Under the pieces are notes generated by a model, which was given only the letters and a program-made list of their open reading frames with translations, searched no databases and was not told the DNA's origin. DNA of 64,000 nt from Cytospora piceicola (taxonomy: Eukaryota; Ascomycota; Sordariomycetes; Diaporthales; Cytosporaceae): the NCBI GenBank assembly GCA_023375675.1, contig JALQBC010000002.1:248001-312000 (forward strand), written 5' to 3'. Below are positions 37,443-48,926 of this stretch, in pieces. Within the stretch, counting starts at the first letter, position 1, and every line of letters begins with the position of its first letter. Both the position numbers and the translations under genes were made by a program.

Positions 37443-40400
37443 ACCATTGGCGGGTTAGTGGGATGCAATGAATTGTATGTTATGGTCTCGCATAGGGAAT
37501 GGAAAAAGCAAGGGCATGTCCCATTACAGGGCGTCATGCTGTCATCCTTCTTGTGAAATGATACACCATGAACTATGCCGATTGTCATGGATGCTTCTGG
37601 TCCTTGGGCGACTGCTATTCGTATGGGGAGGTTATGATCTCTCGATTTGGTTGCAAATCGTTTGGTCACACATCGATTTACTCTCTTTCCTGGATGCTTC
37701 AGAGAAATAATAGCGACTGATGCTGATCAAAATAGGCGATGTCCCGAGCGCGCCGATCTATGACTTCGACGTCCCCGTGTATTGCGTCTGTGCACTTAGA
37801 GCAGTGATGGAGGTCAAAATGGGCCCGGATCACCAGGTATTGATCACCAAGTATTACATCATCTGTTCGGAAACAAGAGATTCTCCACACGACGATGATT
37901 CCTATGACGCTCTTTATCTAAAGGGCCACCAGCGCGGGGACACTCCTCGTCCTCGTCGTCGCCTCCCTGGCCATCCGCATACCGTCAGACCGTGTCGAAG
38001 GACCCACTGTACTTGCGGTGGGTTCTCCAGGACGAGCCATACTGTTTTCCGTAGCCAGGTGACCGAGCAGATGCGGGTGGGCTGAATTGCCCCCTGCCGG
38101 AATCATCATTGTCCCAAAACCCTATTTCGAATACGATACCACTGGTCTTTTATTGAGGCCCGGGGGGCCGGGACCAAATCCGTCATGTTCACCACTCCCA
38201 ATGACGCAAGAAGCCTGCCCAAGTAAGATCATCTTCGAGCGCGTCCACCGCATGGCTCGGTCCCAGTAAGTTGATTACCTAGGTACCCAATATTTTTCTT
38301 ATTGATCGAGATCCATGTGTAGAGTGTGACCGGCAAATTAGTTGATACATGTTGCAAGGAGGTTTCCTGTGGGAGAAATTGCGAACAACGGTCGTTGGAA
38401 CTCTTTGTTATGTGTCTTGAATCACCATGAGGATCATACTTCATGTCGTTGGCACCACTCACACGGCATGGTGTATGTGCCAAATGGCGACTGGGTAAGA
38501 GGAGCGTACGTACATATGTACCAAGAGAAACACTTCGTCGGGAACGAACAGTTGAATTATATGACCGACCTTCAGAGCTACATATGGCTCGTGGCGCCTG
38601 GGGTCTAGAACAATGATTATATCGATGATTACCCACACGAAGTAGCTTCGCCTAGGTGGAGATGGCAGCAAGCAGTTGCATATATGTAAGTTTATTATAG
38701 AAACCATATAGTTGTGTAGGTAGTCAATCACTACATAAGTACTTATATTGTCCTCTATATGCTGTAGCATGCATGTATACGAATACCGCAGTTAAGATAA
38801 CTGTGCACATGTGGTATGCAACAGGTCTGGTAGCAATGTATGAGTAAGAGCACTTAATAATGTCCACTCTCCTGGGAACTCATATGAATATGTACCAAGT
38901 GCATCCATGGATGCGCCCAGGCGGTAGTCACGGTGCGAACGAACAAATCTTCAAGTCCTAAGAATGCCCCGAATCTTCGAAATTGTTAAAGGTAGAAGGC
39001 TAGAATTCTGGGGGAAACAAAATTGCCACAGGCTCTATCAGCACTATTAGAGCTTACACAATGGAGTGGTGGTGATTTAGACGTTGCCCCGATACCTAGG
39101 TATATCGCTTTCATAGGTCCATGCGAGAAGCACGAGATAAGAAGCTGTAGGTTTGCTCGGTATATCTGATAAAGTTAGGTTCCGTAAATAGAAGGCAATG
39201 GAGCATCTGATAATATATATCGCCTACGACCTATATGATACTCCTAGCACAAGTAAGGATAATTTATGCAAGATACATATAAGATGAAGAACAAGTCTCT
39301 AGATACCTAGGTAAACTGATAACCTCCCCTCCACCGGCTTTCTTTCCCTTTTTTGTTCCTTCCTGTAAGATGGGAGTTTCTGATAAGATCATAAGTGCCT
39401 CACTGATACATTTAGCAGCAAGGCTGGCCTCATTGTTCATGCAGTTACTCGAAAGGTATATAATGCCTCGGTGGGCCGTAATTATTTCAAGTTGTTCTAG
39501 ACTAGGGGGTGAGGGAATGGCTTGACACAGACAAGCGAGAGCATCATCGAACCAGACAGTATAATATCGAATATCTAGCCTCCTTGTTGAGTGCTTCTAG
39601 TGCAAGCTGGATTCGAGATACTATGCTGGAAGTATAGTATTGACCTTCAATATAGTGGAATTCGTAATAACTTGGGAAGTCGACACCGGGGACCTCGACC
39701 TCGGGAGCTTTTACAAGCTCACCAGCCTCGAAGCACTCTCAAGAACTTTAGTGTTGTCCTGCAGGGGTAAGTTACCGCCTTAGATTACTCCTGAATTTCT
39801 TAGTAATTTCGATCTATTATAGGATCCAGAATTTCATGTGCTAGAGTGATAGGAACTCAAGTTCATAGGTTGCACTCAGGTATGTGTATAACAATTTCAG
39901 ACCCGGGTTAGGGTTGGAAGCCAAGAACCTAGAAACGTTTCTACTGCTGTGTAACCTCAAGGAAGCGACCCAAGCTCCTAATGTCGATAGCTTTAATAGT
40001 ATACTATGTATCCATACTTAGGTCACTGGGTAAATGCGCCAAATTGCACCTAGAGTTGATGGATAACGGTTGTGTCACGAAGTTACAACTCACGGCCCAA
40101 TTGACATTATGGCTCCTTGTAAAGCGGTTCTTAGACGCGGCAACCTTACTATGTATGGACTAAACACACTCTTCTCTCGGGGTGGAGCGCGGGAGAAAAG
40201 AGATAAAATTGGGAAAGGTAAAAAAAAAAAAAACACACACACACAAAAAAACAAGGCTATAAAAGCATCGCTTCTTCGTATGTAAGAATGATACCATCGT
40301 CCGATATTCAATGGGCCCATCTCGAGATTGCGTCAAAGTCGAGCTTGTTTTGGTTACGTACACGCCTCAGCCAGGATCTTCGGGTTCAGATCATCAAGAT

Positions 40401-41850
40401 TGCGGCAGTATCCGGTTGTACATGTATGTATAGTAGGAACTTTACTACTGTGTAATAAGAAGGCAATCTGGATAGGCTCATCTACTGCGGCATGCATCTG
40501 CAAGTGAGAACAATCGCGGGGCGTTCTGGCTGGTCGAGTCAGCCGCATCTCATTGCCGGGTGAGGTGCTCGGCTGTTACACAGTAGAAACCCTGTATGTA
40601 ATATACCAAACTGCAGGGCCGGAAGTCGGCGAGGGCGGCTTGCACAAGCGCATGCCAAACTCTGATCAGCCGCTGGGCTATTTTTAAATGCCGCGCTGGT
40701 GATATGAAGATGTCGTATGCCGCCGGGATAAGTCGAGACCACCGTTGAGGTGAATTTCAAGCTTCTGGAATATTCAACGGGTTCTATGGCTAGCCTCCGC
40801 ATGTGTAAGTACTGTACTGCTTACCTGCTCGCACGTAGGTACTTATCTTGTATCAAATCCCATCTCTGAAAGGTGGCATTCCCTTGACTCGAGAGCATGG
40901 ACTGCGTGGCTGGTCATGCCAAGCCTCGCGGTAACAGGAGTATGGACTGATGGGGCTCATTGATCGAAAACCTGTCTTGCTACACAGTACGGATCCGTAC
41001 CTAGCATGCAACCTTGGAAGTCTCCGGGGGTAGAACTGGCTGGTCCGAAGATGAGCTGTGATTGTGCAATGTCAATTGTGAAACTTGATCATCCAAGTTG
41101 ATCGGAAATTTTAGGTCTCCTTGGACTGTAGCCTTGTAAATACCGAGCCACCGCGATCGATTGCATTGAAGATTGGGTGGTGGAATGTGGCCGGATCTGC
41201 CTGTGCCTGGCGTGTCCTGTGTCCTGCGTGTCCGGCCTGCTTGGTTGAAAATGGCGGCGACCTTAGGCTGTATCCAGGTGGCTCCAGTCCGTAAGTCCCC
41301 TGGGTGATGGATCTCGGGTGGACGAGATGAGGTGCAGGTTAGCGGCTGCCAGGTTGTCTTGCAGGTTGGCGGGGGGCAATGCACGCCCAAGCATTGCCAA
41401 CATTCAAAGCCTCAAGGCTGACCAGCGGTACAGGTCAGGTCAGTTCAAGTTCCTCCGGTTTCCAGGACAATGCCGTTCTTCTTAAGACTTCAAACTCATA
41501 GAGGGTGATTGATCTTTGGGCTGGGTGTTGAGCTGCGTACATACGAAACTATGTTATCCATAAACCGGCTGGACTTGTTTTACGCGAGAGTAACATGGAC
41601 TCCGTAACGACCGTATCGCCTCCTTTTCCCTACCTTCAGCAGGCCCGTATGCCCCATCGTGGTCGAGAAGGAAGATTGATGAGGACCTCTGGACACTGAA
41701 AAGACCCTCGCTCTCATTTGGTTGCTGGGACAAGGCGGAATGGCCGCACATGGTCGATCTTAGCAGCCTCGCAGCCGTTCACCGCCCCATTTCTGCTAGT
41801 GGGTGACTACTGGTTAGAATCCACACCCCGGCCCCTTTTGTACCATGTAC
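37443..41850. other. Gene-poor stretch of about 4.4 kb
   Basis: The start holds the p24 gene's 3' end. The rest has only short unrelated ORFs (for example 38229-38636 minus and 41001-41390 minus), none with a recognised domain. Base composition is normal and there is no RIP signature. Three TACCTAGGTA palindromes lie at 38276, 39093 and 39304. No tRNA or 5S rRNA gene was seen. Confidence 0.55.
40220..40253. repeat. A-rich/(AC)n microsatellite
   Basis: A run of about 13 A is followed by about six AC units and a second run of A. It resembles a decayed poly(A) tail or simple repeat. Confidence 0.8.
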
Positions 41851-43259
41851 CAAGGTGACCCTGGCCCCTGCCCGCCCAGCCCGCCCAGCCCGCCCAATCT
41901 CCAACAGTCGTCAGGGCGCTAGCCAGTTGCTATGGGGACTTTACGGGGGCCTTGAAGCGTCTGCTCCAGTGCTGTTGTGGCTCCCCCAGTCTCCCCCTGC
42001 TCTCTTCGCGGCCCCCCGATGCATGTACCTCCATTGGGCCCGACCGTTCTGTCCACTGTTGTTGCTTCCTCCCGCCAGTCCAGTCTCTTGTTCGTTCCTG
42101 CACCTGCATCTGCCATCTGCGTCTTCTTCCCTCCTTTTCCCCCTTCCCGACCTCTCCACAGTCCCGTACCGATTGACTGCAGCAACGCGCCTCCAGAGCC
42201 AGCTCAGCCAGCCCAGCCCAGTGAGATTCAAGGACAAGGACCAAGCAAGGAACAGCGGCAGATACTAGTCTTTTAGCCTTTTTCTATCAGTTGTCTGCCA
42301 CGACCTCTTGACTCTCGACTGTCCAACCATCCTGCCCGCCCAATTGATCTCTTGCACACTCGAGGGCCAGTCCGGATTCCATTGAGGCCCAGCCCACCGG
42401 CTACAACACGACACAATCCCTTTCTTTTGGGGCCTGTCACCGACTCGACTGTCGTCTCCTCCATTCTTCCAGACACAATTCCCTTTCTCGCACTCCTATG
42501 CCAGTATTCTAAGCCTGTTCCCCTCCTTTTCCAACGGCAACAGGGCAGGTAAATACGGGTACTTTGTACAGATACATTCAGTCTAGCATCCTCCAGCAGC
42601 AGAAGAGCAAAGGTACGAGCGAGGCGATTCGTCCACGTCCACCACGCCTCCGTCCCCACGGCTCTGATCCGAATCTCGGACAATTGGTTCCTGGCTCTGC
42701 TGCAGCCACCGATCACACAACCGACTGCGGCAAAGCCAGCTTCGCCCCGTCTCTACAGGTCAGGTCGTCTTGTTGGCCCCAGAAAAGGTGTGTACAGTAC
42801 GGCAACTGGGCTGCGACTCGTGCCCCCAGCCCAGCCCATCAACAATCAATCAGCAGGCAGCCTCTCCCTAAACCACCCTCCCCGTGCCCAGTCTTTCCTC
42901 TGCTGGGATCCGTGCCATCTACCTCCTAGCTTGGCTTCTCCCCAACTCCACATCTTTTCAATTGTCCCTATCCTGAACCTACACACATTCCTTGACCATC
43001 TTGATCCAAGACTACACTGCGTGAAGCAACAATACATTTGCACCACCAATCGGGCGTCGATGAATGAAAGACGTTGTCTTACTGACCGCTCCTTTTCGGC
43101 ACAACTAGGCCTCCCGCCCTGCTCACGGCCCGCTGGTCATTAGCCTCCCGAAATTTGCTACTCGACATTGGCCTATCCTTCTTCGAGTCCATCTCCTGAT
43201 ACGCCCTTTTGACCAACATCCCTCCTGCGCGTCCGTGAAGGATTGTCCATTCCGCAACA
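41851..43259 (+). promoter_or_regulatory. Long pyrimidine-rich promoter and 5' leader of casein kinase 1
   Basis: The plus strand is strongly C/T-rich for about 1.4 kb up to the kinase start codon, with CCCGCCCAGC-type units near 41868-41895. Such leaders are common upstream of highly expressed fungal genes. Several upstream ATGs exist (41855, 42564 and others), so upstream ORFs or a 5' UTR intron are possible. The ORFs themselves look non-coding (Pro/Ser/Leu-rich by composition). Confidence 0.5.
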
Positions 43260-44849
43260 ATGGCATCCTCATCATCGAATGTCGTCGGCGTGCATTACAG
43301 AGTAGGGAAGAAGATCGGCGAGGGTTCCTTTGGTGTCATTTTCGAGGGAACGAACCTGTTGAACAACCAACAAGTCGCCATCAAATTCGTATGTGGCTCA
43401 TCTGTCCAACATGCGTAGCCGGTCGCCTGTCTACGGCGTAGACACCTCTTGACTGACTTTTTGCTACAGGAACCGAGGAAGAGCGATGCTCCCCAATTAA
43501 GGGATGAATATAGGACGTACAAGATCCTCGTCGGATGTCGTAAGTCGTAGCTTCAGTATGCTAACAGCCATAAACCATACCAACTAATCCACTCGCATAG
43601 CCGGCATTCCGAACGTGTATTACTTTGGTCAAGAGGGTCTTCACAACATCCTCGTTATCGACCTGTTGGGACCATCCCTCGAGGATCTGTTTGATCATTG
43701 CGGACGGAGATTCAGCTTGAAGACCGTTGTTATGGTTGCAAAGCAAATGGTGAGCAACCTCCTCTTGCCATCCGTGGTTGTGCCCTCAACGTGCTACGAG
43801 GGGTCTGTGTGTACTGATAAATGGACACGCAGCTATCCCGCGTCCAAACCATCCACGAGAAGAACCTTATCTACCGCGACATCAAACCCGACAACTTCCT
43901 GATCGGCAAGATCCCCAGCAAGGCCGAGAACGTGATCCATGTGGTCGATTTCGGCATGGCAAAACAGTACCGAGATCCCAAGACAAAGCAGCACATCCCT
44001 TACCGCGAGCGGAAATCCCTGTCTGGTACGGCACGATATATGAGTATCAATACCCATCTCGGACGAGAGCAGTCGAGACGCGATGACCTCGAAGCACTTG
44101 GCCATGTTTTCATGTACTTCCTACGAGGAGGTCTGCCCTGGCAAGGACTCAAGGCTGCGACCAACAAGCAGAAGTACGAGAAGATCGGCGAGAAGAAGCA
44201 GACCACCCCGATCAAGGAGTTGTGTGAAGGCTTCCCTGCTCAGTTTGAGACGTACTTGTTTTATGTCCGGAATCTCGGATTCGAGGACACGCCTGACTAC
44301 GACTACCTCCGGGGGCTTTTCACCGAAGCTGCGAGGGATAACAAGATTGATGAGTCGGACAACAAGTTTGACTGGGATGAGCTTTTGCAAAGGGGCAACC
44401 AAAAGAAGGGCGAGTGGAACCGACCCGGCGCGCTACACAACCCTGACCATAGACCAGGCCCGTCCAACATGGAGATTCACGGCAATTCGCGAGGCAACAC
44501 AACTCCTCACATGTCGGACCCTCGAGCACGCCTCACCATGGATCGTTTAAACGCTGCGCAACCCCCGCCCCCTTCGCCGATCAAGCAGAATCCCAAGGGC
44601 GACCGGCGAAACGCCCCAGACCGCTTGATGATGCAGGGCCGCGCCGGAGCCGGGGGTCTCCGGGACCAGGTAACACCGACAGGCTCTACGCAGGCCCAAT
44701 TCCAGGCCAGTACCCAGAACCTTCCGAAACCGATGAACTCGACGCAAGCAGTGAACCAGCCTACGCCGACTACAACGGGACGGCAGCCTGAGCCTCAACA
44801 ACAACCCACTGGCTTCCAAAAAGTCATGAAAGCCCTTTGCTGTGGCTAG
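43260..44849 (+). CDS. yck1: Casein kinase 1, membrane-anchored Yck1/Yck2 type
   Basis: Four exons: 43260-43388, 43470-43539, 43601-43749 and 43833-44849, giving 454 residues. Introns are 81, 61 and 83 nt; phases agree and the joined exons match the kinase without gaps. A glycine loop GEGSFGV (about 20-26), the AIK lysine (about 42), catalytic YRDIKPDN (130-137) and DFG (155-157) are intact. [20 protein letters not shown] and [17 protein letters not shown] are typical of the Yck branch; the Hrr25 branch reads differently there. A Pro/Gln-rich tail ends in MKALCCG. Yeast Yck1/2 end in a palmitoylated Cys pair that anchors them to the plasma membrane, where they act in endocytosis, sugar sensing and polarity. 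Here one Gly follows the Cys pair. The symbol is by family, not by proven orthology. Confidence 0.93.
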
Positions 44850-46441
44850 ATACCCGGCCCAGGCTTACGTTCCTATGGTCGGTCCAACCCTAGAGATTTT
44901 CTACACATATTGTAATTCGTGTAGGCTAATACTGGCGCAGACGGTATGGGCGCCTGCCTGTCTGGTTGCGGAAACTGGTTCCGCAGGATGTTTAGACGGT
45001 CATCCAAGGGGGATTCATCTTCGACACGTCCCGGATCATCTCGGTTATAGAGGCATTCTCATGACTTTACGCTCGCTCGCATCCCGGTTATTCTCTTATA
45101 TGCCTTTGGAGACTTAACGGTCCCTCTTAATCAATTTCCCACCTTACGACGTCTACCTCCACTCTGTCAGGCCGACCGGCACTCGGCTGATCGGGTACAG
45201 CGGAAGTCTTGCACTCCACTCGGACCCCGACGAGCTGTCACTGAGGGTTTGCCGTGGCTGAAGGGGCCACATGCACCCCCACGACAGGAACATCCACCGG
45301 CTTTTTGATCGACTTATCTCTGCCCTCTCTACTTTTCATTCCAACCGATAATGGTGGATGTCGATCTTCAAGCCGCCGGCCGCGGTGGCCGTGACGCAGT
45401 TTTCTAATTACCGCGTCAGTGGAGATAATCCTCACAGCACAGGGCCTCATTGCAGCATGGGGCCGAGGGGGCGTCTTTTCTCATTTAACCTCAAAATTCG
45501 CTACTGTCTATAATACTAAGACCCTCCATGACGATGCAGCGGATTGGGCAATTTACATGAAAACGAAGGGAGCGAGAAGCATTGCAGTTGGGCGCGGCAG
45601 CGGTGATAGAGCGAGGAATTGAAAGCTACGGCAAGAGAAATGCGGTTGCCATAGGGTTGGGCGACGTGTTGATTCTTGTGGTAGCAAGGGGGTGATGATG
45701 AAGATGTTCCTTTTTCTTGCTGCCGGAGTCTGGAATAGCATAGGAGTTGTTATTTACTATTGTCTTTTTTTTTTCCAGTGCAGAGGTAGAGGTGGTGAGA
45801 GGGTAAACGCAGGACGGGGGAAAAGCTAGTGAGGGAGCTGATGATAGACGGACACAGTAGGGATCTCGGGAAAGCATTGAAAATTCTCAGCATCAAACCG
45901 CATATCATCCGCCGTCCCCAGTCTGGATATGATTTGCCGATATTCAACGAAGCAGGAGGCATTGCTGAAGTCATATTTATGTGTCTAGTGCAGTCCAAAA
46001 CACTGCCAAAACACTTGAAGGACTGACTCCCGAACCTAGCCTTTGTTGGTGCAACGAACTTGACAGTAGGGACCTGCTTTGCTATTGAAACCGTGAGCTA
46101 CGTGAATCTTCCAGGTGAAGAAGCATTTCACGTGCATTTAAAAACGCAGTACTCGTTACCGAAAACACGTCAAGCAGAAAGGCCAGGGTCAAGAACGTGG
46201 CCCCTGGTGGAAGTATTGCGGCCAGCCTGTCATTTTAATAGCTTCTCTTACGACCCCTGAACGATTGGACTGTCAGGGGGTGGCTACCACCTGTAGATCT
46301 GTAAGTACTTACACAGTAGGGACCAGGCACGCTGTCGGTACCTACCTAGGTATATACCTAAGACAAGGGTCCCGACCTCGCAGCTCCAACGTCTTTCTAC
46401 CTTTCCCCCGAACACACGTCAACGCACATGAACAACCAGCC
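44850..46441. other. Intergenic stretch between casein kinase and TRAPP subunit
   Basis: It probably holds the kinase 3' UTR and the promoter of the next gene. Short ORFs on both strands show no domain. A TACCTAGGTA palindrome lies at 46343-46352, about 90 bp before the next start codon. Confidence 0.5.
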
Positions 46442-47219
46442 ATGGCGACCGCTATACCCTCCATAGCCTGTCTGGGCGTGATAGGGCGGAATGTAAGTTC
46501 CCAACTCTACGATCTAGCTACCCAATGACTACAGCCTTGTGCCTGTTGCAAGCTTCAACTTAACAACTAGATCATGAATAACTAACAAGCCACAACAGAA
46601 CAACCCCCTCCACATCTCCATCTTCCCCTCCCACGACCCAGCAACAAACACGCTCAAGCCGATCCGCACGCCGCTGCAATTCTCCCTGCTGCTCTCCTCG
46701 ACGCTTGACGTCTTCGACCTGCGCGCGAAGCAGTCCGCCGTGACGGGCGGCACCAACGGGCCCATGTCGGGCGAGTACGGCCTCCTGCACGCCGTGGACG
46801 AGCGCCTGGCGGCGTACGGGTACGAGACCAACACGGGGGTCAAGTTCGTGGTGGTGGTGGACATGCGCGGGCGGCGGATCGACTCGGCGGCGCTGCCGTT
46901 CTCGTCGTCGTCGGGCTACGGCGCATCGGACAGCAGCCCGAACAACAACAACGGCGGCGGCGTCGGCGGCGGCGGGAAGGAGGCGCCGGGCAGGAGGAGG
47001 GTGGGCGCGGCGGTGGTGGGGCTGAGGGAGGGCGACATGAAGGTCGTGTTCAGGGCCATGCAGACCGCCTACGTGAGGTTGCTGCAGGACCCGTTCTACG
47101 AGCCTGACGAGCACGCGCCGCTGGCGGGGTGTGGCGGCCGGAGGATCACGAGCCGCCGGTTTGAGGGGGATATGAGGAGGATCGGGGAGGGGTGGACTGT
47201 TGGGGTCACGAGCCTGTGA
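46442..47219 (+). CDS. TRAPP complex subunit, TRAPPC2L/Tca17-like (sedlin fold)
   Basis: Two exons: 46442-46492 and 46599-47219, giving 223 residues. The 106-nt intron has a GTAAGT donor, an ACTAAC branch site and a CAG acceptor. The joined start ACLGVIGRN-NNPLHISIFP, followed by LLLSSTLDVFDLRAK and GEYGLLHAVDERLAAYGYETNTGVKFVVVVDM, is the longin/sedlin fold of the TRAPPC2-like branch. TRAPP complexes are nucleotide exchange factors for Rab GTPases and act in ER-to-Golgi and Golgi traffic. A low-complexity insert (Ser run, Asn run, Gly run, about residues 128-157) lies between the conserved parts and looks like a disordered loop. The final FRAMQTAYVRLLQDPFYEP helix is conserved. GC content of exon 2 is very high. 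Confidence 0.88.
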
Positions 47220-47900
47220 GAGGGACACGCGGCCCGATATGGTATTGGTAGGGGGGTTGGGGTGGTGAGATTTGTTCTACGTTGCTTAGTTCTGAACGGG
47301 CTGACGGGTGTCTACGGACGGTCCGTGTTTGTTTATTGGTTTTGGCATGGTTTGGCGTCCAAGGGCAAGCATCATGATTTAAAGAGGCGTTTAGGGGAGT
47401 GCAAGAGGGTGTTGGCTAAGCTAGGAGCCGATGTTTCATGACAACCTGGTTGGTGTTATCCGGATAACGTTGAAGTTCCTTTACTTGTGCCCGCGGCTAT
47501 GGAATTGCGTGAGTAGTCCAAAGGCAGCAGTCTTCACACAGAAGGAGAGTAAAAGGATACATGAACGTCAAGAGGCTTGGGTCCCTAGTCTACTTAGGTA
47601 CCTTACTAAAACAATCAAGGCAGTGAGAGGAGTATGCTTGTCCCGAGCCTACTGTACTATTCCGAGTTCACTTACCACGGCTCCAAAACATACATGAAAG
47701 CAAGTATAGCATAATATAGCGAAGGAATGTGGTCTGAAGGATCTAAAAAGAACTGGCTCGCTTGTCGTCTCCCGTCTCCCTCCCTGATCTTCCGTCCATA
47801 TTTAAAGTAAGTCTAACAAGCCACACGTACCGACCAAGATGTCTTCCTTGCCCAACAATAAAGAGCAATCATCCCCTCATCCCCTCATCCCCCGGGTTCT
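47220..47900. other. Convergent intergenic stretch
   Basis: It lies between two convergent genes and should hold two 3' UTRs. Short ORFs only, no domain seen. Confidence 0.5.
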
Positions 47901-48255
47901 TCATAGCTTTGCCTGCTCCTTTACCGTGCCGACCTTGAGTTTGGCGCCATATTTCTCCAGGACCTTGGCGTTGTGGTATTTCCAAAACTGCTTGGAGGAA
48001 TCCTTGCCCGCCATCCTCTTCAGAATCTTGGGCCCGCCTGGGTGCTCATCAAGGAAGTCTGGGATTGGAGAGTGGGATGTGAGCAAGGTTTACATCTTAT
48101 AATTGTTGTTTTCTATAGGTTTCTTTCGACATGTTGACCGTTGTTGTTGTTTACTTACTTGTGATGTCGTAAACATCAGAGTCAACGATGATCCACAAAC
48201 CGTTGCTTTCATCCTTGTGCTTGGCAACTTCGGCAACGGTGTACTGGTTTGACAT
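47901..48255 (-). CDS. Small soluble cytochrome b5-like heme-binding protein
   Basis: Two exons on the minus strand: 48255-48159 and 48058-47901, giving 84 residues. The 100-nt intron has a GTAAGT donor and a CAG acceptor. The joined protein reads MSNQYTVAEVAKHKDE, then WIIVDSDVYDITNFLDEHPGG. His of HPGG and His of KYHN are the two axial heme ligands expected in the cytochrome b5 fold. The protein ends KEQAKL without a membrane anchor, so it is the short soluble form that stands alone in many fungi. It probably carries electrons to an oxidase or reductase that cannot be named from here. It is divergent from oma1. Confidence 0.9.
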
Positions 48256-48926
48256 GTTGGCTGCTATGTATATACACAGGAATAGTAATGGGTCTCAAGA
48301 CGCTGTTTCAGGCCAAAAAGCTGGGGTGAGAAGAGGAGGTTGAGGTTGATCGTTGGACTTGGGGGGAAGGTGATTGGAAATATCATGGACTTGAATGGAT
48401 GAGGTGATGTCCGAGGCGATACCCGGAATCTGGGGTAATTTGGACCTCGGTACATTTGTGGCCGTCGCATACCGAGGCTACGGTATCGAGCAACATGGGA
48501 GACAACCTCTACCTACCCTGTGGACACACATACACACATACACACCTACCTGTTTGACAAGAAGGTCTATTTGACTCATTGAAGGCCTGTTGGAGGAAAG
48601 ACCTTCCTCTGCTGGTTCCTTGAACCCTTGACTTCCCTCGAGTAAGATGTTGAAGCTAAAGTCAAACCGACATGCTGACATGACGCCGCGGGCGGCCCGA
48701 CCCACCATGGATTTCTGGCGCAAGACCGCATCTTGCTCCTTGAACCTTCATCCTTCATTCTTCACACGTTAGACCCAGGTCCTTTATTCTTATAGATACC
48801 TAGCGTTCACCAAGGCTTACCACCGCACCGCACTGAATCGCATCCGCTGTTTAATTCTGCCGAACACATACTGAGTGAGACAAGGACTTCAAGGCGCCTG
48901 TCCCACGCGGGGCACTCGAACCGACC
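48256..48926. promoter_or_regulatory. Divergent promoter of the cytochrome b5-like gene and oma1
   Basis: 671 bp between two outward-pointing start codons. It contains a (CACACATA)-like microsatellite near 48522-48548. Confidence 0.55.

Noticed and set aside
41855..42268. Pro-rich ORF of 137 codons as a gene
   Set aside because: It lies in the C/T-rich leader of the kinase; the composition explains the open frame and there is no domain.
46572..47228. Minus-strand ORF of 218 codons opposite the TRAPP subunit
   Set aside because: It is an antisense shadow of the GC-rich exon 2, with Arg/His/Val composition and no motif.
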